Shown in pieces: positions 36,747 to 45,600 of a stretch of 64,000 nucleotides of DNA (within the stretch, counting starts at the first letter, position 1; each line of letters starts with the position of its first letter). The DNA is taken from assembly GCF_902859585.1 (NCBI RefSeq), contig NZ_CADIJM010000001.1, positions 62,001 through 126,000 on the forward strand. Reading direction: 5' to 3'. The position numbers and the translations under genes were made by a program. The DNA comes from Achromobacter animicus (GTDB lineage: Bacteria; Pseudomonadota; Gammaproteobacteria; Burkholderiales; Burkholderiaceae_B). The notes beneath the pieces are model-generated. The model was not told where the DNA came from, made no database searches, and worked only from the letters and a program-made list of their open reading frames with translations.

Positions 36747-37054
36747 TGCGAGCTGTTACTAACTCGCAGGCATATTAGCTTCATTCGTTAAGAAACTGAA
36801 AATGAGGGACTCACGGCAGCGTTAACTACGCGAGTCACATAGATTTTTCGGCGATCTCAATAGTTGCTAATAATTACTTATATTTAGGATGCCTTTCTTT
36901 GCACGGCTTCCCTCCCCTTAGTATCGGTCGCCACCCCGCTCGAATCGTAGGTTGCGACGAAGCGCGATGCATTTATGGCGGGTTGCTTAAATGGTGACTG
37001 ACCATTGATATACTGCCCGATCTCATTTAGTTAACAACCAACTGGAGATATCGG
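36747..37054. other. A+T-rich intergenic region
   Basis: The stretch is clearly poorer in G+C than the rest of the window. It must hold the leftward promoter of the giant helicase gene and the rightward promoter of the exported protein. AATGGT-GACTG-ACCATT (36990-37006) is a perfect dyad immediately before TATACT (37009-37014), a likely -10 for the gene at 37055. No gene was seen. Confidence 0.5.
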
Positions 37055-38191
37055 ATGCGCTTGAGGGCACTTGCACTTGGCTTGATGACGGTTTGGGGGG
37101 CATCGGTGGCTGCGCAGGACAGCACTCAAACCTTACAGCAGGCCTTGAAGCAAGTACCGCAGGTGGTTTTGAGCGCCCCTGAAGCGATACAAATATCCTT
37201 CCTCGACGTGCAAGCCTGGCGCGACCTTGAAAAGGCCGGTCCCTCCGCCGACGCCATGCGCCGGTTGTCCATCTCGCAGGCGATCACTCCGCTACAGTCC
37301 ATCGGCTTCGGTCTGGACAAATGGTCCGCCAACGCGCATATCCCGTTCGACGAGTTATCCTATTTCGCCGGCTTCGGTCAGTCTCCCAGCAATGTCACCT
37401 ACTGGGGGCTGAAGGACAAACCATCCGCTGCAAAGTTTGCCGATCGCCTGAAGCAAGCCGGGTTCAAGCCAGTCGACGGCGATGTGGCCGGTCTTTTGGC
37501 AAACGGCGAGCCCAATAAGCCCGATATGACCAAAGCCACGGGGCAGCAGCCATGGCGGGGCACGATGGGCATGCCGACGTTTGTCTTGCCGCTTGATACG
37601 GCGTTGGTGCAGGCGGCAGGGCCGACGGGAATGAAGACGCTGTCCCAGACCGCGCCGTCCGTTGCGGACAGCGAGATTGTTGGTGCGGCTGTGACCGGGT
37701 TGAAGGATGAGGTGCCTTCGGATGGCGGCCGGATCGTGCAGGCGGCTGTCATCTCGTCCGTATTCGGGTTGCAGGGTGTTGACCCGGCCAAGGTGTTGTC
37801 GGGTTCGCCCGGCGATCTGGAAAGCGCGAAGCAGAAGCTTCAAGCCGCCGCGGCAGCTAGCGGGCGCGGCATTCCGCCTTATTTTGCGGGCATCATTGCG
37901 GACGTGCAGGTCAAGGATGTGCCTGCCGTTGTGATTTCTCTGTCCTACGCAGATTGCGCTGCCGCCCAGCAGGCGGTCGATGGTGTTGGCGCTGCGTGGA
38001 AGCAGGGCATGGCCGCTACTGTTCAAGCTGATGTGAAGGGACGTACCGTCCAGGCTGGCAAACTGTGCGCGGCGGTCGTCACCTTGACCGCGGCAAAGGC
38101 TGAGAATGCGGGCAATCCGATTCTTAGCCAGATCATGAACCGCTACATGCAGCGCGACGCTTCCGTTCTGCAGATTGGTACGTCGCAGTAA
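37055..38191 (+). CDS. exported hypothetical protein, 378 aa
   Basis: A signal peptide (MRLRALALGLMTVWGASVAAQ) is cut about residue 20; GGAG lies at the right distance before the ATG. The mature part has LSYFAGFGQSPSNVTYWGL, then regions of helices and strands and PYFAGIIADVQVKDVPAVVISLSYADCAAAQQAVDG with few Cys. It is probably periplasmic. The family is not recognised. A dyad (36990-37006) overlapping its promoter suggests regulated expression. An 11-bp stem-loop without a T-run follows at 38206-38237. Confidence 0.65.
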   Translation: MRLRALALGLMTVWGASVAAQDSTQTLQQALKQVPQVVLSAPEAIQISFLDVQAWRDLEKAGPSADAMRRLSISQAITPLQSIGFGLDKWSANAHIPFDELSYFAGFGQSPSNVTYWGLKDKPSAAKFADRLKQAGFKPVDGDVAGLLANGEPNKPDMTKATGQQPWRGTMGMPTFVLPLDTALVQAAGPTGMKTLSQTAPSVADSEIVGAAVTGLKDEVPSDGGRIVQAAVISSVFGLQGVDPAKVLSGSPGDLESAKQKLQAAAAASGRGIPPYFAGIIADVQVKDVPAVVISLSYADCAAAQQAVDGVGAAWKQGMAATVQADVKGRTVQAGKLCAAVVTLTAAKAENAGNPILSQIMNRYMQRDASVLQIGTSQ

Positions 38192-38205
38192 GTAGCTAGC
38201 CGCTT

Positions 38206-38237
38206 GCCGAATCTGCGACTTGATCTGCAGATTCGGC
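38206..38237 (+). terminator. stem-loop after the exported-protein gene
   Basis: GCCGAATCTGC (38206-38216) and GCAGATTCGGC (38227-38237) form an 11-bp perfect stem with a 10-nt loop. No T-run follows, so it is a weak or Rho-assisted terminator or an mRNA-stabilising structure. Confidence 0.45.
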
Positions 38238-38333
38238 GATCCGTGCACGGAGTGGTTGGCACATGCGGCATGCCGTGTCGCTAGCACCGGCTGTCAACGT
38301 GCCGTGCAATGAATGCCATCCGCCGGTTCGCCA

Positions 38334-39131
38334 TCAATGGGCGTCACAAAGACCCTCGATGGCTCCACGTGCGTAAATGATGAACGCCTCGGTTTCAACC
38401 GCATGCCGATGCGCCAAATCGTCCTGCGCTTGCCCGAGATAAATCGCCAGTGCGTGGCTGAGAACCGGTCGATACACAGGTTCGATCCGCTCCAGCAGCC
38501 ACGTTGCCGCGTCCGACTTTGATGCGATCTCCCCAGAAACCGCCGTATACCAGATACGTGCCAGCGCCAGGATGATGTTTCGCTCGTCGCCAGCCCAGTC
38601 TTCCGGCTGGTTCCATTGGGCGACGGTATCCAGCAGAGCGCGCGTCAGATCTTGGCGCGGAACGGCGTCAAAGATCTGATTTGCGGGCGGTCCGACGACC
38701 GGGATGCTGTGGCCCAACACCTTGGTCAGAACGATGGCGAGGTCGTGGTCCAGCATGGGCGGCTCCACGATGCCCGCCAGCAAATCCTGGCGCAGCCATT
38801 CGCCAAACTGAAGTTCTCGGCGGGCCGGGTGGCGCCACGGCACGGCATCCCGAAGCGTCATCACGGTGACTTCGAGCGCGCGCAAACTGGGCGACTGGCC
38901 AGGCGGCGCGGAGACCGTCAGCAGTTGCATCGCCAAGGTCCGGAGCGTGGCCGCACCGGGCGGCTCGGTAACGGTGACGAGCAAGTCGATATCGCTATGA
39001 GCTTGCAGACCGCCGTCGACGGCGGAGCCGAACAGATGGATGGCGACGAGGCGCGTTCCGAGCTGGCGTTCGATGAGCCGTCTGGCGTCATCGATCTGCG
39101 TCGCGATTGCGGTAGGCGGGGCTTGGGTCAT
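38334..39131 (-). CDS. AadA-like aminoglycoside nucleotidyltransferase
   Basis: The start at 39131 (MTQAPPTAIATQIDDAR) gives 265 aa, the normal AadA length. The nucleotidyltransferase motif LFGSAVDGGLQAHSDIDLLV supplies the metal-binding D-x-D. Further family features are RRELQFGEWLRQDLLAGIVEPP, DHDLAIVLTKVL, DERNIILALARIWYT and SKSDAATWLL. AadA (ANT(3'')) enzymes adenylylate streptomycin and spectinomycin. There is no integron structure or attC-like site here, so it looks like a resident chromosomal homologue. Resistance activity is inferred, not shown. Confidence 0.82.
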   Translation of the reverse strand: MTQAPPTAIATQIDDARRLIERQLGTRLVAIHLFGSAVDGGLQAHSDIDLLVTVTEPPGAATLRTLAMQLLTVSAPPGQSPSLRALEVTVMTLRDAVPWRHPARRELQFGEWLRQDLLAGIVEPPMLDHDLAIVLTKVLGHSIPVVGPPANQIFDAVPRQDLTRALLDTVAQWNQPEDWAGDERNIILALARIWYTAVSGEIASKSDAATWLLERIEPVYRPVLSHALAIYLGQAQDDLAHRHAVETEAFIIYARGAIEGLCDAH

Positions 39132-39262
39132 GCAAGGATAATAGCCAAGCGTCCGCGCCTTGGGCAGACCGACGGTCGCGGCGGGCGCTCGGCATCCCTC
39201 AACAGCAGCCCGATACCCGCGACGAGCCAGTCCATATCCATAACCGTTCTCACCCAAGCTTC

Positions 39263-40075
39263 ATGACCAACTACCCCCAACTATTCAGTCTTCAAGACAA
39301 GATCGCGGTCGTACTCGGCGCGGCTTCTGGCATCGGTCAGGCGTCGGCGCATGCGCTGGGCGCGATGGGCGCATACGTGATGTGCGCGGACCGTGACGAA
39401 AGCGGTGCGCAGGCCACCGCGCAGCAGATCATCGACGGCGGCGGCGCGGCCGGCTGGATGCAAACTGATGCCGCCAGCGGCGAGTCCATCGCGCAGTTGG
39501 CCGCCAGGGTTTTGACTGAGCGGAAAAGGATCGACATCGCCGTGGCGACGCCGGCGTTGAACATCCGCAAGCTGATCGTCGATTACACGGAAGACGAGTT
39601 CGATCAGGTGGTGAACCTGAACCTGCGCGGCGCCTTCCACTTCATGCGGCACTTCGGCCGGCCAATGATGAAGCAGGGCGCGGGCAGCATGATCCTGTGC
39701 TCGTCGATGCGCGCCGTGACGATCGAGCCCGGTCTGGGCATCTATGCGGCGACAAAAGCGGGCATCGAGCAGATGGTCAAGGCGTTCGCGGCTGAGGTCG
39801 GCAGCTACGGCGTGCGTGTCAACGCGGTGATGCCTAGCATCATCGAGACCCGTCTGACCGAGCCGCTGAAGGAACGTCCCGAGATCTACAACACCTACGC
39901 CGGCCACACGGTATTGAACCGCTGGGGCCAGCCTTCCGAGGTGGGCGCTGCGGTGGCGTTTCTGGCGTCGGATGCCGCGAGCTACATTTCGGGCAGCAGC
40001 CTGGCGGTGGATGCGGGATGGACGGCGATCGACGGGCCGCCCACGGGGCTGACGCAGACGCGGCCATCTGCATAA
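39263..40075 (+). CDS. short-chain dehydrogenase/reductase
   Basis: The 270-aa classical SDR has the cofactor motif GAASGIGQASAHALG (about 19-33), the acidic residue in MCADRDES that favours NAD, catalytic Ser in LCSSMRAV and Tyr/Lys in YAATKAG, and the ending DAASYISGSSLAVDAGW. It belongs to the FabG-like sugar/alcohol dehydrogenase group; the substrate is unknown. It is divergent from the AadA-like gene and probably monocistronic. Confidence 0.88.
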   Translation: MTNYPQLFSLQDKIAVVLGAASGIGQASAHALGAMGAYVMCADRDESGAQATAQQIIDGGGAAGWMQTDAASGESIAQLAARVLTERKRIDIAVATPALNIRKLIVDYTEDEFDQVVNLNLRGAFHFMRHFGRPMMKQGAGSMILCSSMRAVTIEPGLGIYAATKAGIEQMVKAFAAEVGSYGVRVNAVMPSIIETRLTEPLKERPEIYNTYAGHTVLNRWGQPSEVGAAVAFLASDAASYISGSSLAVDAGWTAIDGPPTGLTQTRPSA

Positions 40076-40215
40076 TCGCGGTGGCGCTTGTTGGCGTTAC
40101 GATTGTGAGCCTTGAGTTCCCTCGCACGCCGGCCTGACTGGCCGATTTGCCGCTACCGACTTCCAACGCCTGGCCGTTCAGACGCGCGAGGCTTGCCCCG
40201 GAGAATGCTCACGTG

Positions 40216-40836
40216 ATGACGTTTGAATCGCAAAAGGGAAAATACTTCGTCCTTAGCGCAAGCATCTGGAGCGATGGCATTGGCCCGGGCCTGGTGATCG
40301 CCAACGAGGAAAAGCTGATTCGGCCCGGCATGTACACGATGGAAGCGCCCGACGGCGATCCTTCGCAATATTGCGAACGGCCGCACATCGTCCATGTGCC
40401 GGAAGAAGGCGGAGCGCTTCGGCAATTCGAGCAGTGGTGCGGCATCTGGATCGTCTCGGAGCCGTTGAGGCAGGTCTTCGAGACGGTCGATCCTGAGGCC
40501 TTTGTGTTCAGTGCTTGCGACTATACGCAGGCCGACGGCTCGCCGGGGCCGCAATACTATTTTTGTAATGTGATGCGCACGCTCGACGCGCTGGATGTGG
40601 ACGCGTCGCGGGTCAAGAAAAAGTACGACCGGAATTTCCTGACCGGTGAAGACGAGCTGTATTACAGCGTCGTGGGCGGCGCCAATCTCGTATTTCGAGC
40701 CGAGCGCGTCGGCAATGCGCACATATTCCGCCAGACGCTGATGTCGATCGACCCGGTGGTCGACCGGGTGATGTATGACGCGCTGTGTGCCGCGGATTTG
40801 GATGGCGTGCGGCTGCGGGACGCGGCGGATTTGTGA
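40216..40836 (+). CDS. Imm11-like (DUF1629) immunity protein
   Basis: The ATG at 40216 (MTFESQKGKYFVLS) gives 206 aa; the longer frame from 40147 has no support. The ending is characteristic of DUF1629/Imm11: YYFCNVMRTLDALDVDASR, YYSVVGGANLVFRAERVGNAHIFRQ and DALCAADLDGVRLRDAADL. Imm11 proteins are immunity proteins of polymorphic toxin systems. No toxin is adjacent, so it is an orphan like the SUKH and Imm1 proteins in this window. Confidence 0.72.
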   Translation: MTFESQKGKYFVLSASIWSDGIGPGLVIANEEKLIRPGMYTMEAPDGDPSQYCERPHIVHVPEEGGALRQFEQWCGIWIVSEPLRQVFETVDPEAFVFSACDYTQADGSPGPQYYFCNVMRTLDALDVDASRVKKKYDRNFLTGEDELYYSVVGGANLVFRAERVGNAHIFRQTLMSIDPVVDRVMYDALCAADLDGVRLRDAADL

Positions 40837-40912
40837 TTGCAACTGCCGTCCGGCGAGTGCGCCGGGCGGCAGGCTGATCGGCACTTATCGCTGATCTCTG
40901 ACCGCGACCCCC

Positions 40913-42526
40913 TTACCCCACGCGCCCCATAATGCTCAGCGCCACGGCCTCGGCAATCTTGATCCCGTCCACCCCCGCCGACAGAATCCCGCCCGCATAA
41001 CCCGCGCCTTCACCCGCGGGAAACAAGCCCTGCGTGTTGATGCTCTCCAGCGTCTCGTTATCCCGCTTGATACGAATCGGCGACGACGTCCGCGTTTCTA
41101 CGCCCGTCAGCACGGCATCGGGCATGTTGAAGCCCTTGATGGTCTTGTCGAACGCCGGCAATGCCTCGCGAATCGCAGTGATCGCAAAGTCGGGCAGGGC
41201 GGTGGCCAAGTCGGTCAGGTGGACGCCGGGCGTGTAAGACGGCTGCACCGCGCCGAATTCCGTCGAGGCCTTGCCTTCCAGAAAATCGCCCACCAACTGA
41301 CCGGGCGCGCTGTAGTTGCGGCCGCCCAGTTCGAAGGCCTGAGATTCCCACTTGCGCTGGAAGTCGACACCGGCCAGCACATGCTCCGGGTAATCGACCT
41401 CGGGCGAAATCCCCACAACGATGCCCGCGTTGGCGTTGCGTTCGTTGCGCGAGTACTGGCTCATGCCGTTGGTGACGACGCGGTTCGGTTCAGACGTGGC
41501 CGCGACGACCGTGCCGCCCGGGCACATGCAGAAGCTGTAGACGGAGCGGCCGTTGCTGGCGTGGTGCACCAGCTTGTAGTCGGCGGCGCCCAGGATCGGG
41601 TGGCCAGCATTGGGGCCGAAGCGCGCCCGGTCGATGAGGGACTGCGGATGTTCGATCCGGAAGCCGATGGAGAAGGGCTTGGCTTCCATGAAGACACCCT
41701 GGTCCAGCAGCATCTGGAAGGTGTCGCGCGCGCTGTGGCCGATGGCGAGGACGACGTGGTCCGCTTCGATGTGTTCGCCGTTTGCCAGTGTGACGCCGGT
41801 GACCTTGCCGCTTTCGCGGTGCAGCGTTTCAACGCGGCTGGAGAAGCGGACTTCGCCGCCCAGCTTGGTGATGGTGTCGCGCATGACTTCGACCATGCCG
41901 ACCAGGCGGAATGTGCCGATGTGAGGCTTGCTGACGTAGAGGATTTCCTCGGGCGCGCCGGCCAGGACGAATTCCTTCAAGACCTTTTCGCCGTAGTGCT
42001 TGGGGTCCTTGATCTGGCTATATAGCTTGCCGTCCGAGAACGTGCCGGCGCCGCCTTCGCCAAACTGGACGTTGGAGTCCGGGTTCAGGACGCGCTTGCG
42101 CCACAGGCCCCACGTGTCCTTGGTGCGCTCGCGCACGGCCTTGCCGCGTTCCAGGATGATGGGCTTGAAGCCCATCTGCGCCAGCACGAGGCCGGCAAAG
42201 AGGCCACAGGGGCCGGTGCCGATGACGATGGGGCGCTTGGTGAGCGTGGCGGGCGCCTGGGCGACGAATTTGTATTCGGTGTCCGGAGACGGCTTGACGT
42301 TGCGGTCGTCATGAAAGCGTTTGAGGATCGCGGCTTCGTTGGCGACGTCGACATCCAGCGCATAGATGAGCAGGATGTTGTGCTTTTTGCGCGCATCGTA
42401 GCTGCGCAGGAAGATGGTGAAGCCGTTCAGGTCGCTGGCCGGAATGCCCAGTTTCTTGAGGATTGCCGCGGGCAGTTCCTCGGGCGTGTGGTTCAACGGC
42501 AGCTTGATTTCAGACAGACGCAACAT
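40913..42526 (-). CDS. FAD-dependent dehydrogenase (COG2509-type)
   Basis: The start at 42526 (MLRLSEIKLPLNHTPEELP) gives 537 aa; the longer frame covers an unrelated gene. An N-terminal small domain (about 1-95) has LNGFTIFLRSYDARKKHNI. The FAD motif is IGTGPCGLFAGLVLAQMG, followed by ILERGKAVRERTKDTW, FGEGGAGTFSDGKLYSQ, a second part with VVLAIGHSARDTF and the C-terminal FPAGEGAGYAGGILSAGVDG. This is the uncharacterised COG2509 family of HI0933-like flavoproteins. The biological role is unknown. It is transcribed leftward, after the MBL hydrolase (104-bp gap). Confidence 0.85.
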   Translation of the reverse strand: MLRLSEIKLPLNHTPEELPAAILKKLGIPASDLNGFTIFLRSYDARKKHNILLIYALDVDVANEAAILKRFHDDRNVKPSPDTEYKFVAQAPATLTKRPIVIGTGPCGLFAGLVLAQMGFKPIILERGKAVRERTKDTWGLWRKRVLNPDSNVQFGEGGAGTFSDGKLYSQIKDPKHYGEKVLKEFVLAGAPEEILYVSKPHIGTFRLVGMVEVMRDTITKLGGEVRFSSRVETLHRESGKVTGVTLANGEHIEADHVVLAIGHSARDTFQMLLDQGVFMEAKPFSIGFRIEHPQSLIDRARFGPNAGHPILGAADYKLVHHASNGRSVYSFCMCPGGTVVAATSEPNRVVTNGMSQYSRNERNANAGIVVGISPEVDYPEHVLAGVDFQRKWESQAFELGGRNYSAPGQLVGDFLEGKASTEFGAVQPSYTPGVHLTDLATALPDFAITAIREALPAFDKTIKGFNMPDAVLTGVETRTSSPIRIKRDNETLESINTQGLFPAGEGAGYAGGILSAGVDGIKIAEAVALSIMGRVG

Positions 42527-42630
42527 GCTTGGGGTCCAGACAGAGGGGCGATCACAACGTCGCCAAACGCGGATTGTACTGGACGGCTGGCGTCGGCTGG
42601 CCCGGCTTGCGCAACCGGGTCGGCCCGTTT

Positions 42631-43686
42631 TTACCGCTGCGCCTGCCCGGCGCGCCACCAAGCCGTTCCCGCTTGTGGCGCCCCGATATCGACGCGCTCT
42701 CCCATGACCGGTGTGGCCAGATCGACGCCATGGTCCCGTGCCAATGCCGTGATGCGCTCGAACGGCTGTTCCCACGGGTGCATGGCCAGGTCGAAGGTGC
42801 CGTTGTGAATCGGCAGCAGCCAGCGGCCGCGCAGGTCCAGGTGTGCCTGAAGGGTCTCTTCGGGTCGCATGTGGACGAAGGCCCAGCGCGTGTCGTACGC
42901 GCCGGTTTCCATGAGGGTCAGGTCGAAGGGGCCGTAAGCGTCGCCGATGGCCTTGAAGCCGTCGAAGTAGCCGGTGTCGCCGCTGAAGAAGACGCGCAGG
43001 TCGGCGTCCTGGATGACCCACGAGGCCCACAGGCTGCGGTCGCTGTCGGTGAGACCGCGGCCGGAGAAGTGCTGGGCGGGCGTGGCGGTCAGTCGCAGGC
43101 CGTCGACCTCGGTGGACTGCCACCAGTCCAATTGCTCGACGCGGGCGGGGTCGATGCCCCAGGCTACCAGTTGGTCGCCGACCCCCAGCGGCGCGATGAA
43201 GTGCGCGGTCTTGCTCGCAAGCTGTGCGATGGCGGCGCGGTCGAGGTGGTCGTAATGGTTGTGGGACAGGATGACGCCTGCGATCGGAGGCAGGTCGTCG
43301 ATGCTGATGGGCGGCGCATGAAAGCGGGCGGGGCCGGCCCATTGCACGGGTGAAGCGCGTTCGGAGAAGACGGGGTCGGTCAGCCAGAAGCGGCCGCGCA
43401 GTTTCATGAGGATGGTGGAATGTCCAAGCCGGTAAAGGCTACGGTCGGGGGCGGCTTCCAGGGCTGCGCGGTCCAGCGCGCGCACGGGGATGGGGATGTC
43501 GGGAACCGTGCCGCTTGGCTTGGCGAAGAGGACGGTCCAGGCGAGTTTGAGGCCTTTCCAGAAGCCCATGGCGGGGCGCGGTCGCGGATTGCTGAAACGT
43601 CCGTCGCGCTGTTGGGGGGATTGCGGATAAAGCGGCAAGGCGCGGCGGTTGCAGGCGGAGAGGACGGTCACGGCGGGTGTTCCCAT
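42631..43686 (-). CDS. MBL-fold metal-dependent hydrolase (UlaG/NAPE-PLD-like)
   Basis: The start at 43686 (MGTPAVTVLSACNRR) gives 351 aa. The metal motif is HNHYDHLD, with further ligands in ATPAQHFSGRG, FFSGDTGYFDGF and LLPIHNGTFDLA; HSTILMKLRGRFWLTDPVFSERASP is typical of the UlaG/NAPE-PLD-like branch. It probably hydrolyses a phosphodiester or lactone. It is divergent from a TetR gene with two 16-bp dyads between them (43735-43785), so it is the likely target of that repressor. Confidence 0.85.
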   Translation of the reverse strand: MGTPAVTVLSACNRRALPLYPQSPQQRDGRFSNPRPRPAMGFWKGLKLAWTVLFAKPSGTVPDIPIPVRALDRAALEAAPDRSLYRLGHSTILMKLRGRFWLTDPVFSERASPVQWAGPARFHAPPISIDDLPPIAGVILSHNHYDHLDRAAIAQLASKTAHFIAPLGVGDQLVAWGIDPARVEQLDWWQSTEVDGLRLTATPAQHFSGRGLTDSDRSLWASWVIQDADLRVFFSGDTGYFDGFKAIGDAYGPFDLTLMETGAYDTRWAFVHMRPEETLQAHLDLRGRWLLPIHNGTFDLAMHPWEQPFERITALARDHGVDLATPVMGERVDIGAPQAGTAWWRAGQAQR

Positions 43687-43734
43687 GAGATTCGAAAAAT
43701 GGCGCGACGGCGGCAAACCGCTCGCGCCAAAAAT

Positions 43735-43750
43735 TACACTGCACAGTGTA
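43735..43750. promoter_or_regulatory. TetR-type operator 1
   Basis: TACACTGCACAGTGTA: 7-bp perfect arms TACACTG/CAGTGTA around CA, between the divergent MBL-hydrolase and TetR genes. It shares the TACAC...GTGTA frame with the second site 35 bp away (start to start). Confidence 0.7.
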
Positions 43751-43769
43751 GTTTCCAAAATCAGAAAAG

Positions 43770-43785
43770 TACACCGTCGGGTGTA
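43770..43785. promoter_or_regulatory. TetR-type operator 2
   Basis: TACACCGTCGGGTGTA: 6-bp perfect arms TACACC/GGTGTA, 16 bp long like site 1, ending 11 bp before the TetR start codon. It probably also mediates autorepression. Confidence 0.7.
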
Positions 43786-43796
43786 GAATTTCGCCC

Positions 43797-44441
43797 ATGT
43801 CGACGAAAGCTCCCGATTCCGCCAAGGAACGCCCGCCCAAACGCCTGACCGACCGCAAGCACGAGGACATCGTGCGCGCGGCGGTGGAGGAATTCCGCAC
43901 TGCGGGGTTCGAGGCCACCAGCATGGACCGCATCGCTCAGGCTGCTGGCGTGTCCAAGCGCACGGTCTACAACCATTTCCCGAGCAAGGAGGCGCTGTTC
44001 GCGCTGATGCTGGAGCAGTTGTGGGCCAGCAGCGCGGCCAGCGTCGACATGGCCTACCGGCCCGATCTTCCGCTGGCGCAGCAATTGCGACAGTTGTTGA
44101 TGCAGAAACTGGAGTTGCTGGGCGACGCCAGCTTCATTGATCTGGCGCGGGTCGCCATGGCGGAGATCATTCATTCGCCGGACCGCGCGCAGGACATCGT
44201 GTGCCGGATGGACGAGAAGGGCAGCGGGGTGACGGCGTGGATTCAGGCGGCGATTGCCGATGGTCGCCTGGCCGAGGTGGATCCCGTATTTGCGGGCCAT
44301 CAGCTCGAGGGACTGGTCAAGGGCTTTGCGTTCTGGCCGCAGGTCACGCTGGGGCAACCACCGTTGAAAAAGGCGGAGCGCGAGCGCGTGGCGGATTCAG
44401 CGGTTGGGATGTTTTTGGGGTATTACGGCCGAGGCGCGTAG
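43797..44441 (+). CDS. TetR/AcrR-family transcriptional regulator
   Basis: The 214-aa protein has the N-terminal TetR HTH (about 24-66: IVRAAVEEFRTAGFEATSMDRIAQAAGVSKRTVYNHFPSKEALF, cited in part) and a helical ligand domain with a C-terminal TetR_C-like part (LVKGFAFWPQVTLGQ). It is divergent from the MBL hydrolase, with two dyads in the shared 110-bp region. The ligand is unknown. Confidence 0.92.
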   Translation: MSTKAPDSAKERPPKRLTDRKHEDIVRAAVEEFRTAGFEATSMDRIAQAAGVSKRTVYNHFPSKEALFALMLEQLWASSAASVDMAYRPDLPLAQQLRQLLMQKLELLGDASFIDLARVAMAEIIHSPDRAQDIVCRMDEKGSGVTAWIQAAIADGRLAEVDPVFAGHQLEGLVKGFAFWPQVTLGQPPLKKAERERVADSAVGMFLGYYGRGA

Positions 44442-44466
44442 CCCGCCGCGCGTGCGCGCCTAACTC

Positions 44467-45267
44467 TTAGAAGAACTCGTCCAGCAGGCAGTAAAACGCA
44501 AGACGGCGGTCATCCGGTTCGACGCCATAGCTGCGAAAGAACGGCTCGATCCACTCGCGTCCCAGATTGCGTTCGATGCTGCGCGCGGCCAATGCAAGGT
44601 CCTGGTGGCGGTCGCTGACGCCAAGGCGGCCGCAGTCGATGTAGCCGGTGAATACGCCGCCATCGGCCATGAAGTTGGGCAGGCACGCATCGCCGTGCGC
44701 CACGACGAGATCGTGCGTGGTGGGCCGCGTCGCAAGGAGTTCCGCAAACGCGTCTTCGGCGGTGCGTCCAATTCTCTCGTCATCGAAATCCGATTCGTCC
44801 ACCAGGCCGGCGTCCAGCGCCCGTCTGGCCTCGGCGATACGCCGTTCAAGGGTGTGATCGAAAGGGCATTGGTCGATGGGAATGCAGTGCAGACGATGCA
44901 GCGCATCGGCCATGATGGCGATCACCTGCGCAGGCGGCAGACCCGCGCTGGCCAGATCCTGGCCAGCTACGGCGCTCATCAGCAGCCAGTGCCGCGTGGG
45001 TGTGGCGGCCGCGTCGATCACGGTGGGGCACGGCAGGCCGTGCGCGGCCATCCATTGCAGGCGCTCGATTTCGTCTGGCAGTTCGGGCAGCGTGCCCGTG
45101 TGCTCGGATTTGAGATAGCGATCAGGCTGATTCGCGCTGCGAATGCGATAGACGTCCGCGCGCGACTCACCGATGGATTGCTGCTCGAGCCGCGCTCCGG
45201 CAAGGCGCGGTTGCCACTGCAACGGAAGGCTGTCGTGAATGCTGTATTGAGCGTGCATGGGGTTCAT
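44467..45267 (-). CDS. APH(3')-like aminoglycoside phosphotransferase
   Basis: The 266-aa protein (normal length for APH(3')) has Brenner motif VVAHGDACLPNFM, the metal-binding IDCGRLGVSDRHQDLALAARSI and C-terminal YGVEPDDRRLAFYCLLDEFF, the hallmark end of APH(3')-II-like enzymes. The N-lobe has VYRIRSANQPDRYLKSE with the ATP-site Lys. APH(3') enzymes phosphorylate kanamycin and neomycin. With the AadA-like gene 5 kb away this gives two potential aminoglycoside-modifying enzymes. An alternative start is the Met at residue 4. Confidence 0.85.
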   Translation of the reverse strand: MNPMHAQYSIHDSLPLQWQPRLAGARLEQQSIGESRADVYRIRSANQPDRYLKSEHTGTLPELPDEIERLQWMAAHGLPCPTVIDAAATPTRHWLLMSAVAGQDLASAGLPPAQVIAIMADALHRLHCIPIDQCPFDHTLERRIAEARRALDAGLVDESDFDDERIGRTAEDAFAELLATRPTTHDLVVAHGDACLPNFMADGGVFTGYIDCGRLGVSDRHQDLALAARSIERNLGREWIEPFFRSYGVEPDDRRLAFYCLLDEFF

Positions 45268-45600
45268 TTCAGGGATTGCGCGCGGTACACCACGCTTCTG
45301 CGGGCCGCATGAATCAAGGGTTTTCGTTCACCTTGCTGTCAGAAAGCGCGGCATTTTGAAGGTTCTTACGTTGTCCTTAATGCAAAAGACTTTCCCACGT
45401 CAAGAAATTCCATCTGATACGGTCGAATGAGCAGATCAGAAGCGCATAATGCCGGCACCTGCTCTTACGTCCCTTTTCAAAGAGCAGTGTTGATTTTGAG
45501 CAAGAAAAGAGCGTGTTGTCACTAGCTCGGGCAGTTCGTGTTTCCAGGTTTCATGTTCGGTAGCGCGCTAGGACAACTTGGAGTATTCACGGAGATGTCC
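45268..45600. other. intergenic region upstream of the dehydrogenase operon
   Basis: No gene was seen. A perfect hairpin CTGCTCTT (45459-45466) / AAGAGCAG (45480-45487) lies about 115 bp before the first dehydrogenase gene and could be a leader structure or operator. CATAAT at about 45444-45449 is a possible -10. Confidence 0.4.

Noticed and set aside
29820-37054. Direct repeat of the guaA end as attachment site
   Set aside because: I looked for a copy of the last bases of guaA (ATTGAATGGGAGTGA) on the far side of the giant gene and found none by eye.
38192-39262. Integron attC site or IS ends around the AadA-like gene
   Set aside because: No attC-like core sites, integrase or terminal repeats were seen; the gene looks chromosomal.
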